DNA of 33,635 bases. It comes from Planctomycetota bacterium. GTDB taxonomy: Bacteria; Planctomycetota; UBA1135; GCA-002686595. Position numbers and translations under genes: made by a program. Location: contig VGYZ01000036.1 of assembly GCA_016872795.1 (NCBI GenBank), positions 1 to 33,635 of the forward strand, read 5' to 3'. Shown piece after piece: positions 27,273-33,635 of the stretch (positions within the stretch are counted from its first letter, which is position 1; every line of letters begins with the position of its first letter). The notes beneath the pieces are model-generated. The model was given only the letters and a program-made list of their open reading frames with translations. It was not told the DNA's origin and did not search any database.

Positions 27273-28228
27273 CCCGCGACTACACCGTCTCGCTCGAACA
27301 GGTCTTCAGCGGACCGATGGACCTGCTCCTGCACCTCGTGCGCGAGCAGGAGGTCGAGATCCACGACATCGACCTGCACAAGATCATCGATGGCTACCTG
27401 CGCTACCTGAAGGACCTGCAGGACATCGACATCGAGCTCGCGGCCGACTTCCTCGTGATGGCGGCGACCTTGATGGCGATCAAGTCGCGCTCGCTGCTGC
27501 CGGGCGAGAGCATCGACCTCGCCGAAGAGCTCGACCCGCGCGACGAGCTCATCCAGCGCCTGATCGAATATCGCCACTTCAAGCAGGCCTCGCGCGACTT
27601 GCAGGAACGCGCCCAGCTGCGCCACCACCTCCACGAGCGTGGCTTCCTTCCCGCGGAATCCGCCGAGTCGGGACTCGACCTGCAAGACCTGACCAACTGG
27701 GACCTGTTCGCTGCCTTCTCGCGCTTGATGCGCGAGACGCTCGCCAACAAGTCGCTGGTGATCGCCACCGAGCACCGCCCGCTGCGCTTCTTCGTCGAGG
27801 AGCTCGTGCGCAGCGTCAAGGCGCGTCGCTCGATGTCGCTGCGCGAGCTCGTCGAAGAGACCGTCGCCAAGGGCGGCGCGAGCAAGGGCACGCTGATCGG
27901 CGCATTCTGCGCGCTGCTCGAGCTCGTCAAGCTCGGCGCCGTGCGCGCGCGGCAGGAGTCGAGGGACTCCGACATCACGATCTCGCTGCGGGAAGACCTC
28001 GGCGATGACCTCGACGGCATCGTGCGCCAGACGGAGTTCGAGGACGAGCGCATCGAGGGCCCCGAGGCCGCCACCGCCGCCGTTTCCGCGCCGCGCGAGC
28101 CGCTGCACGATGTCTTCGAGGATGTCGAAGACGACGACTCGCCGCTCCCGCCGCCGCGCGCACTGGCGAGCGCGCCGCCCGCTCTCGACTCCGCCGAAGC
28201 GGCGAACGACAGCGACGGCGAGGCCTGA
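27266..28228 (+). CDS. scpA: Segregation and condensation protein ScpA
   Basis: The kleisin subunit that, with ScpB, closes the SMC ring for chromosome compaction. It has 320 residues from ATG 27266 after GGGTGG; a GTG at 27269 is an equivalent start. FSGPMDLLLHLVREQEVEIHDIDLHKIIDGYLRYL at residues about 14-48 and DIELAADFLVMAATLMAIKSRSLLP are the family N-terminal signature. The C-terminal winged helix region is at about 185-255. A roughly 60-residue acidic, Pro/Ala-rich tail follows and is longer than usual. scpB is not adjacent. It fits functionally with parAB, gyrB and dnaA in the window. Confidence 0.92.
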   Translation: MVTRDYTVSLEQVFSGPMDLLLHLVREQEVEIHDIDLHKIIDGYLRYLKDLQDIDIELAADFLVMAATLMAIKSRSLLPGESIDLAEELDPRDELIQRLIEYRHFKQASRDLQERAQLRHHLHERGFLPAESAESGLDLQDLTNWDLFAAFSRLMRETLANKSLVIATEHRPLRFFVEELVRSVKARRSMSLRELVEETVAKGGASKGTLIGAFCALLELVKLGAVRARQESRDSDITISLREDLGDDLDGIVRQTEFEDERIEGPEAATAAVSAPREPLHDVFEDVEDDDSPLPPPRALASAPPALDSAEAANDSDGEA

Positions 28229-28331
28229 TTCCGCGCGGGAGTGGACGCGCGCCGATTCGCGTCCCATAGTTCCGACACACTCAGGGCGCGCCCGCCCTCT
28301 CGAAGCCAACTCCCTTCTCCATACCCCCGAC

Positions 28332-28655
28332 ATGAGCAAAGCCGCCGACGTCACCGACAGCCTCTGGGACACCACCGTCCTCAAGAGCGACCTCCCCGTT
28401 CTCGTCGATTTCTGGGCCGAATGGTGCGGCCCCTGCAAGGCCATGGGCCCGTACGTCGACAAGCTCGCGGACGAGACTGCGGGCAAGCTCAAGGTCCTCA
28501 AGCTGAACACGCAGGACAATCCGGACGTTCCGGCGCGCTACGGCATCAACGCGATCCCGACATTCTTGATCATCAAGGACGGCCAGGTCTTGCACCAAAT
28601 GGTCGGCAGCCAGCCGTACGAGAAGTTCAAGCAGACGGTCCTGTCGAAGATCTGA
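28332..28655 (+). CDS. trxA: Thioredoxin
   Basis: A cytosolic protein disulfide reductase with 107 residues, the usual length. The active site WCGPC is at residues 31-35 in VLVDFWAEWCGPCKAM, the cis-Pro loop is INAIPTFLIIKDG at about 76, and the GSQPYEKFKQ helix ends the fold. The ATG at 28332 was chosen because it gives the standard N terminus; 103 bases separate it from scpA. Asp-Val and Tyr-Val pairs here use GAC-GT and TAC-GT (three ACGT in 324 bases), unlike most neighbours. fmt starts seven bases after the stop. Confidence 0.95.
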   Translation: MSKAADVTDSLWDTTVLKSDLPVLVDFWAEWCGPCKAMGPYVDKLADETAGKLKVLKLNTQDNPDVPARYGINAIPTFLIIKDGQVLHQMVGSQPYEKFKQTVLSKI

Positions 28656-28662
28656 TCGCGCC

Positions 28663-29607
28663 TTGCGCACGGTCTTCCTCGGTTCGCCTCCCTTCGCGAC
28701 GCCGGTGTTCGAGCGCCTCGAGCGCTCCCGACACCGGCCGCTCGCTCTGGTGACGCCGCCGGACAAGCCCAAGGGTCGCAGCCGCGAAGTCGAGCCGTCC
28801 GCGCTCTCGCTGGCCGCGCGCGCGCACGCCATCCCCGTGTTGCGGCCCGCGGATCCGCACGCGCGGGAGTTCATCGACGCCTTGCGTGCGCTCGCGCCCG
28901 ATGTGCTCGTGGTCGCGAGCTACGGCGTGATCCTCAAGCCCGCGTTGCTCGAGCTCGCGCCGCACGGCGCGCTCAACGTGCACGGCTCGCTCCTGCCGCG
29001 CTGGCGCGGCGCTTCGCCGATTCAGGCCGCGGTGCTCGCGGGCGATGCGGTGACGGGCGTCTCGATCCAGCGCATCGTGCTCGCGCTCGACGAGGGCGAT
29101 GTGCTGCTCGCGAAAGAGCGCGTGCTCGAAGGCCGCGAGACATCGGGCGAGCTGTTCGACGCGCTCGCGCTGCTCGGCGGCGAAGCGCTCGTCGAAGCGC
29201 TCGATCTGCTCGAGCAAGGTCGCGCGGTGTTCACGCCACAAGACAGCTCGCGCGCGACCTACGCGCGCAAGATTCGGAAAGAACGCGGCGCCATCGACTG
29301 GACGAAAGCCGCGAGCGAGATCGAGCGCGCAGTGCGCGCGTACAACCCTTGGCCGCTCGCGCGGATGCTCGACCCCAAGGGGCGCGAGCTCAATGTGCAC
29401 GAAGCGCGCGTCGTCGAAGGCGCCGGAAAGCCCGGCTGCGTGCTCGAATCCGGCGCGCGCTTCGTCGTGGCGTGCGGACGCGGCGCACTCGAGCTCGTCA
29501 CCGTGCAGGTGGCCGGCAAGCGCGCGCTTCCCTCCGCCGAGTACTTGCGCGGCGCGCGCATCGAGCCGGGCCAGTGCGTCGGCACGCCCTCCACCCGGAC
29601 CCCATGA
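28663..29607 (+). CDS. fmt: Methionyl-tRNA formyltransferase
   Basis: Transfers a formyl group from 10-formyl-THF to Met-tRNA for initiation. It has 314 residues from TTG 28663, seven bases after trxA. VFLGSPPFATPVFERL opens the Rossmann-like N-domain. The catalytic Asn-His pair lies in GALNVHGSLLPRWRGASPIQAAVLAGD (about residues 101-127), and the conserved D is in ALDEGDVLL. The C-terminal OB-like domain starts near RKIRKERGAIDW (about 205). No def gene is adjacent, though fmt-def-rsmB clusters are common; rsmB follows with an ATGA overlap. Confidence 0.94.
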   Translation: MRTVFLGSPPFATPVFERLERSRHRPLALVTPPDKPKGRSREVEPSALSLAARAHAIPVLRPADPHAREFIDALRALAPDVLVVASYGVILKPALLELAPHGALNVHGSLLPRWRGASPIQAAVLAGDAVTGVSIQRIVLALDEGDVLLAKERVLEGRETSGELFDALALLGGEALVEALDLLEQGRAVFTPQDSSRATYARKIRKERGAIDWTKAASEIERAVRAYNPWPLARMLDPKGRELNVHEARVVEGAGKPGCVLESGARFVVACGRGALELVTVQVAGKRALPSAEYLRGARIEPGQCVGTPSTRTP

Positions 29608-30851
29608 CTCGCCTCGCCGCCTACACGATCCTGCGCTCCGGATCGGCCACTGCGCTGTGTGATGTCGATCGTCACGCCGACGCGCTCGGCGTCGATGCTC
29701 GCGAGCGCGGGCTCCTGCGCCGCATCATCGGCGCCGAGCTGCGTCGCCGCGCCACTCTGCGCGCGATCGTTCACGCGGTCGCGCCCGCGCTCAAGAACAT
29801 CGAGCTCGTCACGCATCTGCACATCGCGCTCGCGCAGGCGTTGTTCCTCGATCGCATCCCGCCGCACGCGGTGCTCTCCGAGTGTTCCGAGGCCGTGCGC
29901 ACGACGCTCGGCCCCTCGAAGGTCCGCATCGCGCGCGAGTTCCTCAAAAGCATCTACGAGCGCATCGAGAACGCGCAGTCGGGCGATCCACGCCGCGACC
30001 TCGTCGGCCGCAACCTCTCGTTCCGCGAGCCCATTTTCCGCGATCCGGCGGAGCATCCGCTCCTGTGGGCCGAAGAGGCGTTGTCGATGCCGGCGCCGAT
30101 GCTCAAGCGCTGGATCGCGGGCCATGGTGAACAGCGCGCGCACGCGCTCGCGCGTTTCGCGCTCGACGAGCCGCCGCTTTCGATGTGCGTCGGGCGCGGT
30201 GAGCGCGCGGAAGTCGCGAGCGAGCTCGCCCGGCTCGGCGTGAGCGCGCGCGAAGGGCTCCACGGGCACATCCTCCTCGCTCCGTCGTCCTCCGCCGAGC
30301 TCGTCACATCGAGCGCACCGTTCACCGAAGGCCGTCTCACGCTCCAGGGCGAGAGTGCGCTGCGCGCCGCGGACGCGTTGCAGGCGCGCTTGGGCGAGGA
30401 GCTGCTCCATCTGTGCGCGAGGTCGACGCCCGCGCGGCTGCCGCTCGCGGAAGGGATCGAGACGCATCGAGCGGAGTTCGGCGAGGCGCTCGGCACGCGC
30501 GCGTTCGACGGCGTGTTCGTGGATGCGCCGTGCAGCGACACGGGCGTGCTCGCGCAGCATCCCGAGGCGCGCTGGCGCTTCGGTCCCGCTTTCCGGGCGG
30601 AACTCGCGCAAGTCCAGACGCGGTGGATCGAGCGCGCCGCAGGGCTCGTGCGCCCCGGAGGGCGCATGGTGTGGTCGACGCGCTCGCTCGAGCCCGAGGA
30701 AAACCGGCGCCTGATCGATGCATTCCTCGCGCGCCATGCGCACTGGTCGCTCGCGGAGGACCGCGAGAGCTTGCCCGATGTCGAGCTGACGCAGGAGCGC
30801 GGCGTTGGCCCCGTCGACGGCGGCTACTGCGCTCGACTCGTGCGCCGCTGA
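29604..30851 (+). CDS. RsmB/Sun-like protein, apparently catalytically inactive
   Basis: RsmB methylates C967 of 16S rRNA. The 415-residue frame is open, overlaps fmt by ATGA, and has the NusB-like N-domain (about 1-135) and much of the methyltransferase domain. Motif I, normally DLCAAPGGKT, reads HLCARSTPAR (His269 onward). The distance from motif I to DAPC is about 38 residues, against about 70 in E. coli RsmB, so the SAM-binding core is cut short. Motif IV is DAPCSDTGVL with Cys310. Motif VI, normally STCS with the nucleophile, is STRSLEPEEN with Arg360. The gene thus looks like a pseudo-enzyme or a decaying gene rather than a working methyltransferase. Confidence 0.8.
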   Translation: MTRLAAYTILRSGSATALCDVDRHADALGVDARERGLLRRIIGAELRRRATLRAIVHAVAPALKNIELVTHLHIALAQALFLDRIPPHAVLSECSEAVRTTLGPSKVRIAREFLKSIYERIENAQSGDPRRDLVGRNLSFREPIFRDPAEHPLLWAEEALSMPAPMLKRWIAGHGEQRAHALARFALDEPPLSMCVGRGERAEVASELARLGVSAREGLHGHILLAPSSSAELVTSSAPFTEGRLTLQGESALRAADALQARLGEELLHLCARSTPARLPLAEGIETHRAEFGEALGTRAFDGVFVDAPCSDTGVLAQHPEARWRFGPAFRAELAQVQTRWIERAAGLVRPGGRMVWSTRSLEPEENRRLIDAFLARHAHWSLAEDRESLPDVELTQERGVGPVDGGYCARLVRR

Positions 30852-30872
30852 TCGGTCGCGCGCGGCGCTCGC

Positions 30873-30878
30873 TATCAT
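30873..30878 (+). promoter_or_regulatory. Candidate -10 element before the single-pass membrane protein gene
   Basis: TATCAT, preceded by GC, matches TATAAT at 5 of 6 and lies 30 bases before the ATG at 30909. GAGGAG at 30893-30898 is a good Shine-Dalgarno for that start. No clear -35 is visible. Confidence 0.35.
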
Positions 30879-30908
30879 CGCCCACGCCCAACGAGGAGCT
30901 CTCGACGC

Positions 30909-31478
30909 ATGGCACGACCGCAGCAGAAGCAGGAAGAACCCGAGCGCGGTCGCCGCGCTGCACCCAAGAGCGGCATGAGCCCGCTCATCCCGCTGGCCGC
31001 CGTCATCGTGATCCTCGGCGGCGGCGTGATGGCGGTGGTCGCGGGCAGCGGCAAGAAGCCCGCGGAGGCTCCGAAGCCGGGCGCTTCGAACAAGCCCAAG
31101 CCCTTCGATGACCTTCCGCCGGAGCAGCCGCCCCCGAAGAGGGCGGGCTCGAGCAGCGGACGCACGTTCATCGCCGACGCCCCGGAAGGACTCGAGGCGG
31201 ACGCGAACTGGCAGAAGGCGATCCTGATCGCGAACGAGGGCGCGAAGCTGTACGACGAGGCCGTCGCGGCGAAGACATCGGGCAACACGGCGCTCCTGAA
31301 CCAGAAGGGAGCGGCAGCGCGCACGAAACTCAACGACGCCTTCGACATGACCGCCATGTGGGAAGAAGAGCTCTTCACCAAGTACGGCGACGCCAACCCC
31401 GAGGTGCGCCGCATCGTGAAGACGCGCACCGAGTGGATGGACAAGGTGCGCTGGCTGCACAAGTCGATCGCGCGCTGA
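30909..31478 (+). CDS. Hypothetical single-pass membrane protein
   Basis: Family not recognised. It has 189 residues with a basic, charged N-terminus of about 22 residues, one membrane helix at about 25-46 (PLIPLAAVIVILGGGVMAVVAG), a Pro/Lys-rich linker at about 50-80 and a helical C-terminal region (about 95-189) rich in Ala, Lys and Glu. The topology suggests a cytoplasmic N-terminus and a C-terminal domain on the outer face. The C-terminal part could pack as a helical-repeat-like bundle. GAGGAG lies ten bases before the ATG. An SDR gene follows after 34 bases. Confidence 0.75.
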   Translation: MARPQQKQEEPERGRRAAPKSGMSPLIPLAAVIVILGGGVMAVVAGSGKKPAEAPKPGASNKPKPFDDLPPEQPPPKRAGSSSGRTFIADAPEGLEADANWQKAILIANEGAKLYDEAVAAKTSGNTALLNQKGAAARTKLNDAFDMTAMWEEELFTKYGDANPEVRRIVKTRTEWMDKVRWLHKSIAR

Positions 31479-31512
31479 GGCTCGTGAAGCACGAGCACTC
31501 GGAAAGGCTGCG

Positions 31513-32328
31513 ATGAGCGCGGGGCGGCAGGGAGCGAGCCTTCGTCGCGCTCTGGTCACGGGAGCGTCGTCGGGAATCGGCGAAGCCACGGCGCGCGCGC
31601 TTTCTCGCGCGGGCTATCGCGTCGTACTGCTCGCCCGCCGCGAGGCGGAGCTCGAGCGCGTGCGCGCGTCGCTCGCCGAGCCCGACACGCACCTGTGCGT
31701 TCCCTGCGACCTGCGCGACGCAGCCTCGGTGGCGGCCGCGCTCAGCCAAGTGCGCGCGCACTTCGGTGCGCTCGACCTCGTCGTCCAGAATGCCGCGCAC
31801 GGCTACCTTGCGCGCGTCGAGGAGTACGAGCCGGCGCTGCTGCGTTCGCTCGTCGCCACGAATGTGACCGCCGTGCTCGATGTGGCGCGCGAGTCGCTGC
31901 CGCTCTTGCGCGCAGGCGAGCGACCCGTGATGGTGCTCGTGTCCTCGATCGTGGCGCGGCGCGGCATTCCCGGTCAGGTGGCCTACGCCGCGAGCAAGGC
32001 GGCGCTCAGCTCGATCGGCGAAGGCCTGCGGATCGAGTGGGCCGGCGATGGCATCGCGGTGTGCCTGCTCGACATCGGCCTGACGCGCACGGCCTTCTTT
32101 GCCAACCAGCCCAACCCCGGCCGCCTGCGCGGTCCCGACATCAGCGCCGCAGACTCGCCGGAACGCGTGGCCGGGGAGATCCTCGCCCTCGACCGCCACC
32201 CCGAACCCGAGCGCTGGCTCTCGTGGAAGTGGCGCGCGCTGTCGCTGCTCGGCTTGCTCTCGCCGCGGCTCTCGGACCGCTACCTCGTGCGACGCATGGG
32301 CGGCGGCTGGAGCACGCCCGGCCGCTAG
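31513..32328 (+). CDS. Short-chain dehydrogenase/reductase (classical SDR)
   Basis: An NAD(P)-dependent oxidoreductase of unknown substrate, 271 residues. The cofactor loop TGASSGIG is at residues 16-23, and the Arg-rich end of the second strand (LLARREAELERV) suggests NADP preference. QNAAHG replaces the usual NNAG. The catalytic triad is seen as SSIVARRG with YAASK (about residues 157-161). The roughly 60-residue C-terminal extension with SWKWRALSLLGLLSPRL is amphipathic and may touch the membrane, as in DltE- or lipid-related SDRs. The start ATG at 31513 is preceded by GAAAGG. Confidence 0.88.
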   Translation: MSAGRQGASLRRALVTGASSGIGEATARALSRAGYRVVLLARREAELERVRASLAEPDTHLCVPCDLRDAASVAAALSQVRAHFGALDLVVQNAAHGYLARVEEYEPALLRSLVATNVTAVLDVARESLPLLRAGERPVMVLVSSIVARRGIPGQVAYAASKAALSSIGEGLRIEWAGDGIAVCLLDIGLTRTAFFANQPNPGRLRGPDISAADSPERVAGEILALDRHPEPERWLSWKWRALSLLGLLSPRLSDRYLVRRMGGGWSTPGR

Positions 32329-32331
32329 ACT
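32326..32331 (+). promoter_or_regulatory. Candidate -10 element before the TIM-barrel gene
   Basis: TAGACT preceded by GC, the same string as before parA, overlaps the stop of the SDR gene. It lies 16 bases before the GTG at 32348, implying a leader of about ten bases. No -35 recognised. Confidence 0.25.
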
Positions 32332-32347
32332 AGGGGTCGCGCACACC

Positions 32348-33220
32348 GTGTTTCGCCTCGCCTACAACACCAACGGTCTGGCCCACCACCGGCTGCTCGA
32401 CGCCCTGCGCATGCTGGCCGACCTCGGCTACGAGGGCGTGGCGATCACGCCGGATGTCGGTCAGCTCGATCCGCTGGAGCCCAGCCCGCGGCTGGTGGAC
32501 GATGTTCGGCGCTGGAGCGAGGAGCTCGGCCTCGCGCTCGCCGTCGAGACGGGCGCGCGCTTCGTGCTCGACCCGCGCCGCAAGCACTGGCCCACCCTGC
32601 TCGAGCCGGACGCCGCCGATCGCGCTCGCCGAGTGCGCCTGCTCCAGCGCTGCATCGACCTCGCCGCCGACCTCGACGCGAGCCTGATCTCGATCTGGTC
32701 CGGGGCGGCTCCGTGCGGCTCGGTGGGCGATCGCCGCGGTGGTCCTGCGGCGTCCGAGGAGCTGTGGCGGCGCTTGTGCGACGGAGTGCGCGAGGTGCTC
32801 GACCACGGGCGCGAGCGCGGGGTCACCGTCTCGTTCGAGCCCGAGCCCGGCATGTTCCTCGAGCGCCCCTCCGGCTACCTCGAGCTCTGCGAGCGCCTCG
32901 GAGCGGACGGCGACGACCTAGGGCTGACTCTGGATGTCGGCCATTGTCTCGTCACGGGCGACCATCCGGTGGGGGAGCAGATTCGCGCACTGCGCCCGCG
33001 TCTGGCCCATGTGCACCTCGACGACATCGCCGAAGGACGCCACGAGCACCGCCTGTTCGGGGAGGGCGTGCTGAATCTGCCCGACACCCTAAATGCTCTG
33101 CTGGAAACATCTTACGAGGGAATGGCAGCCGTCGAGCTATCCCGCGACAGCCACCGAGGGGCATGGGCTGCTCAGGAGTCTCTGCGTCGGATTCAGGCCG
33201 CGCTCGGCCGTTCGAACTGA
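32348..33220 (+). CDS. Sugar-phosphate isomerase/epimerase-like TIM-barrel protein (xylose isomerase-like, AP endonuclease 2 fold)
   Basis: It has 290 residues. Family features are the N-terminal LAYNTNGLAHHRLLDALRMLADLGYEGVAIT, the metal-ligand segments SFEPEPGMF (Glu at about residue 165), LTLDVGHC, LAHVHLDD and GMAAVELSRDS. These proteins isomerise or epimerise sugars, inositols or related ketoses; the substrate is not evident. The GTG at 32348 was chosen because it places the first strand near the N terminus and clears the SDR gene. Codons at about 33088-33120 (CTA, AAT, ACA, TCT) are unusually AT-rich. Confidence 0.85.
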   Translation: MFRLAYNTNGLAHHRLLDALRMLADLGYEGVAITPDVGQLDPLEPSPRLVDDVRRWSEELGLALAVETGARFVLDPRRKHWPTLLEPDAADRARRVRLLQRCIDLAADLDASLISIWSGAAPCGSVGDRRGGPAASEELWRRLCDGVREVLDHGRERGVTVSFEPEPGMFLERPSGYLELCERLGADGDDLGLTLDVGHCLVTGDHPVGEQIRALRPRLAHVHLDDIAEGRHEHRLFGEGVLNLPDTLNALLETSYEGMAAVELSRDSHRGAWAAQESLRRIQAALGRSN

Positions 33221-33268
33221 CGCGAACTTGCGACCCCGCGGCCGAGGGCGGCACAATGCGCTCACAGC

Positions 33269-33496
33269 ATGAACGACCAGCCGCAGGATGGCCTGGCCCC
33301 GTCGCCGAACCAGCGCGTCTGCCCCACTCGGGCCGACGGCTTGGCGGCTCTCATGACGGCGAACATCGACATCTCCACCTGCCAGAAGCACCAGCGTGAG
33401 CACTTCCACAAGTGCCCGACCTGCGTGCACTACAACACGCGCGCCATCACCCCGCCGGCTCCCTCGATCCTCCCCAGTCGACAGCACGACGGCTAG
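33269..33496 (+). CDS. Small Cys/His-rich protein, possible metal-binding
   Basis: It encodes 75 residues of unknown function from ATG 33269. Third positions are strongly G/C, supporting coding. Cys18, Cys38, Cys49 and Cys52 with His41, His45, His47 and His54 give a C-x10-C-x2-C pattern with interleaved His in CQKHQREHFHKCPTC, suggestive of a zinc or iron site. The N- and C-terminal ends are Pro-rich and probably unstructured. It follows the TIM-barrel gene by 48 bases. Confidence 0.6.
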   Translation: MNDQPQDGLAPSPNQRVCPTRADGLAALMTANIDISTCQKHQREHFHKCPTCVHYNTRAITPPAPSILPSRQHDG

Positions 33497-33635
33497 CCGC
33501 CCGCAGCCGCCCGACGCGTCCCGAGCCCGCTGACCGTGGCCGCGGAGGTCGCGCCGGAAATGTTTTCCCCTGCCGCACATGGTGGCGGGCGTCGATTCTC
33601 CGGCCGGACGGTTCGCGGCTCCCTCCCGGGGTAGG

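Noticed and set aside
33579-33635. Possible start of another gene at the right edge
   Set aside because: Only 19 codons are visible, without a ribosome site or motif, so it cannot be supported.

Overview
The window is GC-rich (about 68% by eye) and densely packed with genes. It looks like the chromosomal origin neighbourhood of a diderm bacterium. parB with a parS site lies at the left edge, parA sits 8 kb away, and dnaA, dnaN, a DciA-like gene and gyrB lie in the middle. Kdo and LPS-transport genes (kdsD, kdsC and an LptC/LptA/LptD-like giant) show that an LPS-bearing outer membrane is made. The primary-type sigma factor, the DciA-like gene between dnaN and gyrB and the overall style suggest Planctomycetota or a similar deep lineage. 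That placement is inference from memory of families. No rRNA, tRNA, CRISPR array or insertion sequence was seen.

Layout. 1-597: 3'-truncated parB on the minus strand, with a parS palindrome in its promoter region. 764-1947: a small membrane protein and a calcineurin-type phosphoesterase. 1944-3314 (minus): a helical protein ending in an HPr-like phosphocarrier domain. 3405-6441: an RpoD-family sigma factor that appears to start at AUU, then hemW and pyrF. 6453-12330: the three bacillithiol genes bshC, bshB1 and bshA, with parA inserted between bshB1 and bshA, followed by a NifS/IscS-type cysteine desulfurase. 12754-18721: dnaA, a 516-base non-coding gap, dnaN, dciA-like, gyrB. 18811-19440: a free-standing MshEN (GspE N-terminal) domain protein whose 3' end overlaps a convergent tatA/B-like gene. 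19325-26432 (minus): kdsD, kdsC, the 1687-residue Lpt protein, tatA/B. 26532-33496: a site-2 protease homologue, scpA, a thioredoxin, fmt, a decayed rsmB, a single-pass membrane protein, an SDR oxidoreductase, a xylose-isomerase-like TIM-barrel protein and a small Cys/His-rich protein.

Functional grouping. Chromosome replication and segregation genes (parB/parS, parA, dnaA, dnaN, dciA, gyrB, scpA) cluster here. The envelope module (kdsD-kdsC-lpt-tat) is one minus-strand operon with overlapping or closely spaced genes. The thiol module (bshC-bshB1-bshA plus cysteine desulfurase) would make bacillithiol from UDP-GlcNAc, malate and cysteine. fmt and rsmB are translationally coupled.

Most interesting points. 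(1) A single polypeptide carries an N-terminal membrane segment, a long LptC/LptA-like region and an LptD-like barrel, so the whole periplasmic LPS bridge may be one chain. (2) The tetranucleotide ACGT is strongly under-represented, and codon choice flips to ATGT/ACAT forms to avoid it; parA is a partial exception. (3) The RsmB homologue has lost the catalytic Cys and the SAM motif I but is still an intact frame. (4) An HPr domain with conserved His and Ser is fused to a long helical region. (5) The sigma factor has no standard start codon after the divergent gene but has a well-spaced AGGAG before ATT.
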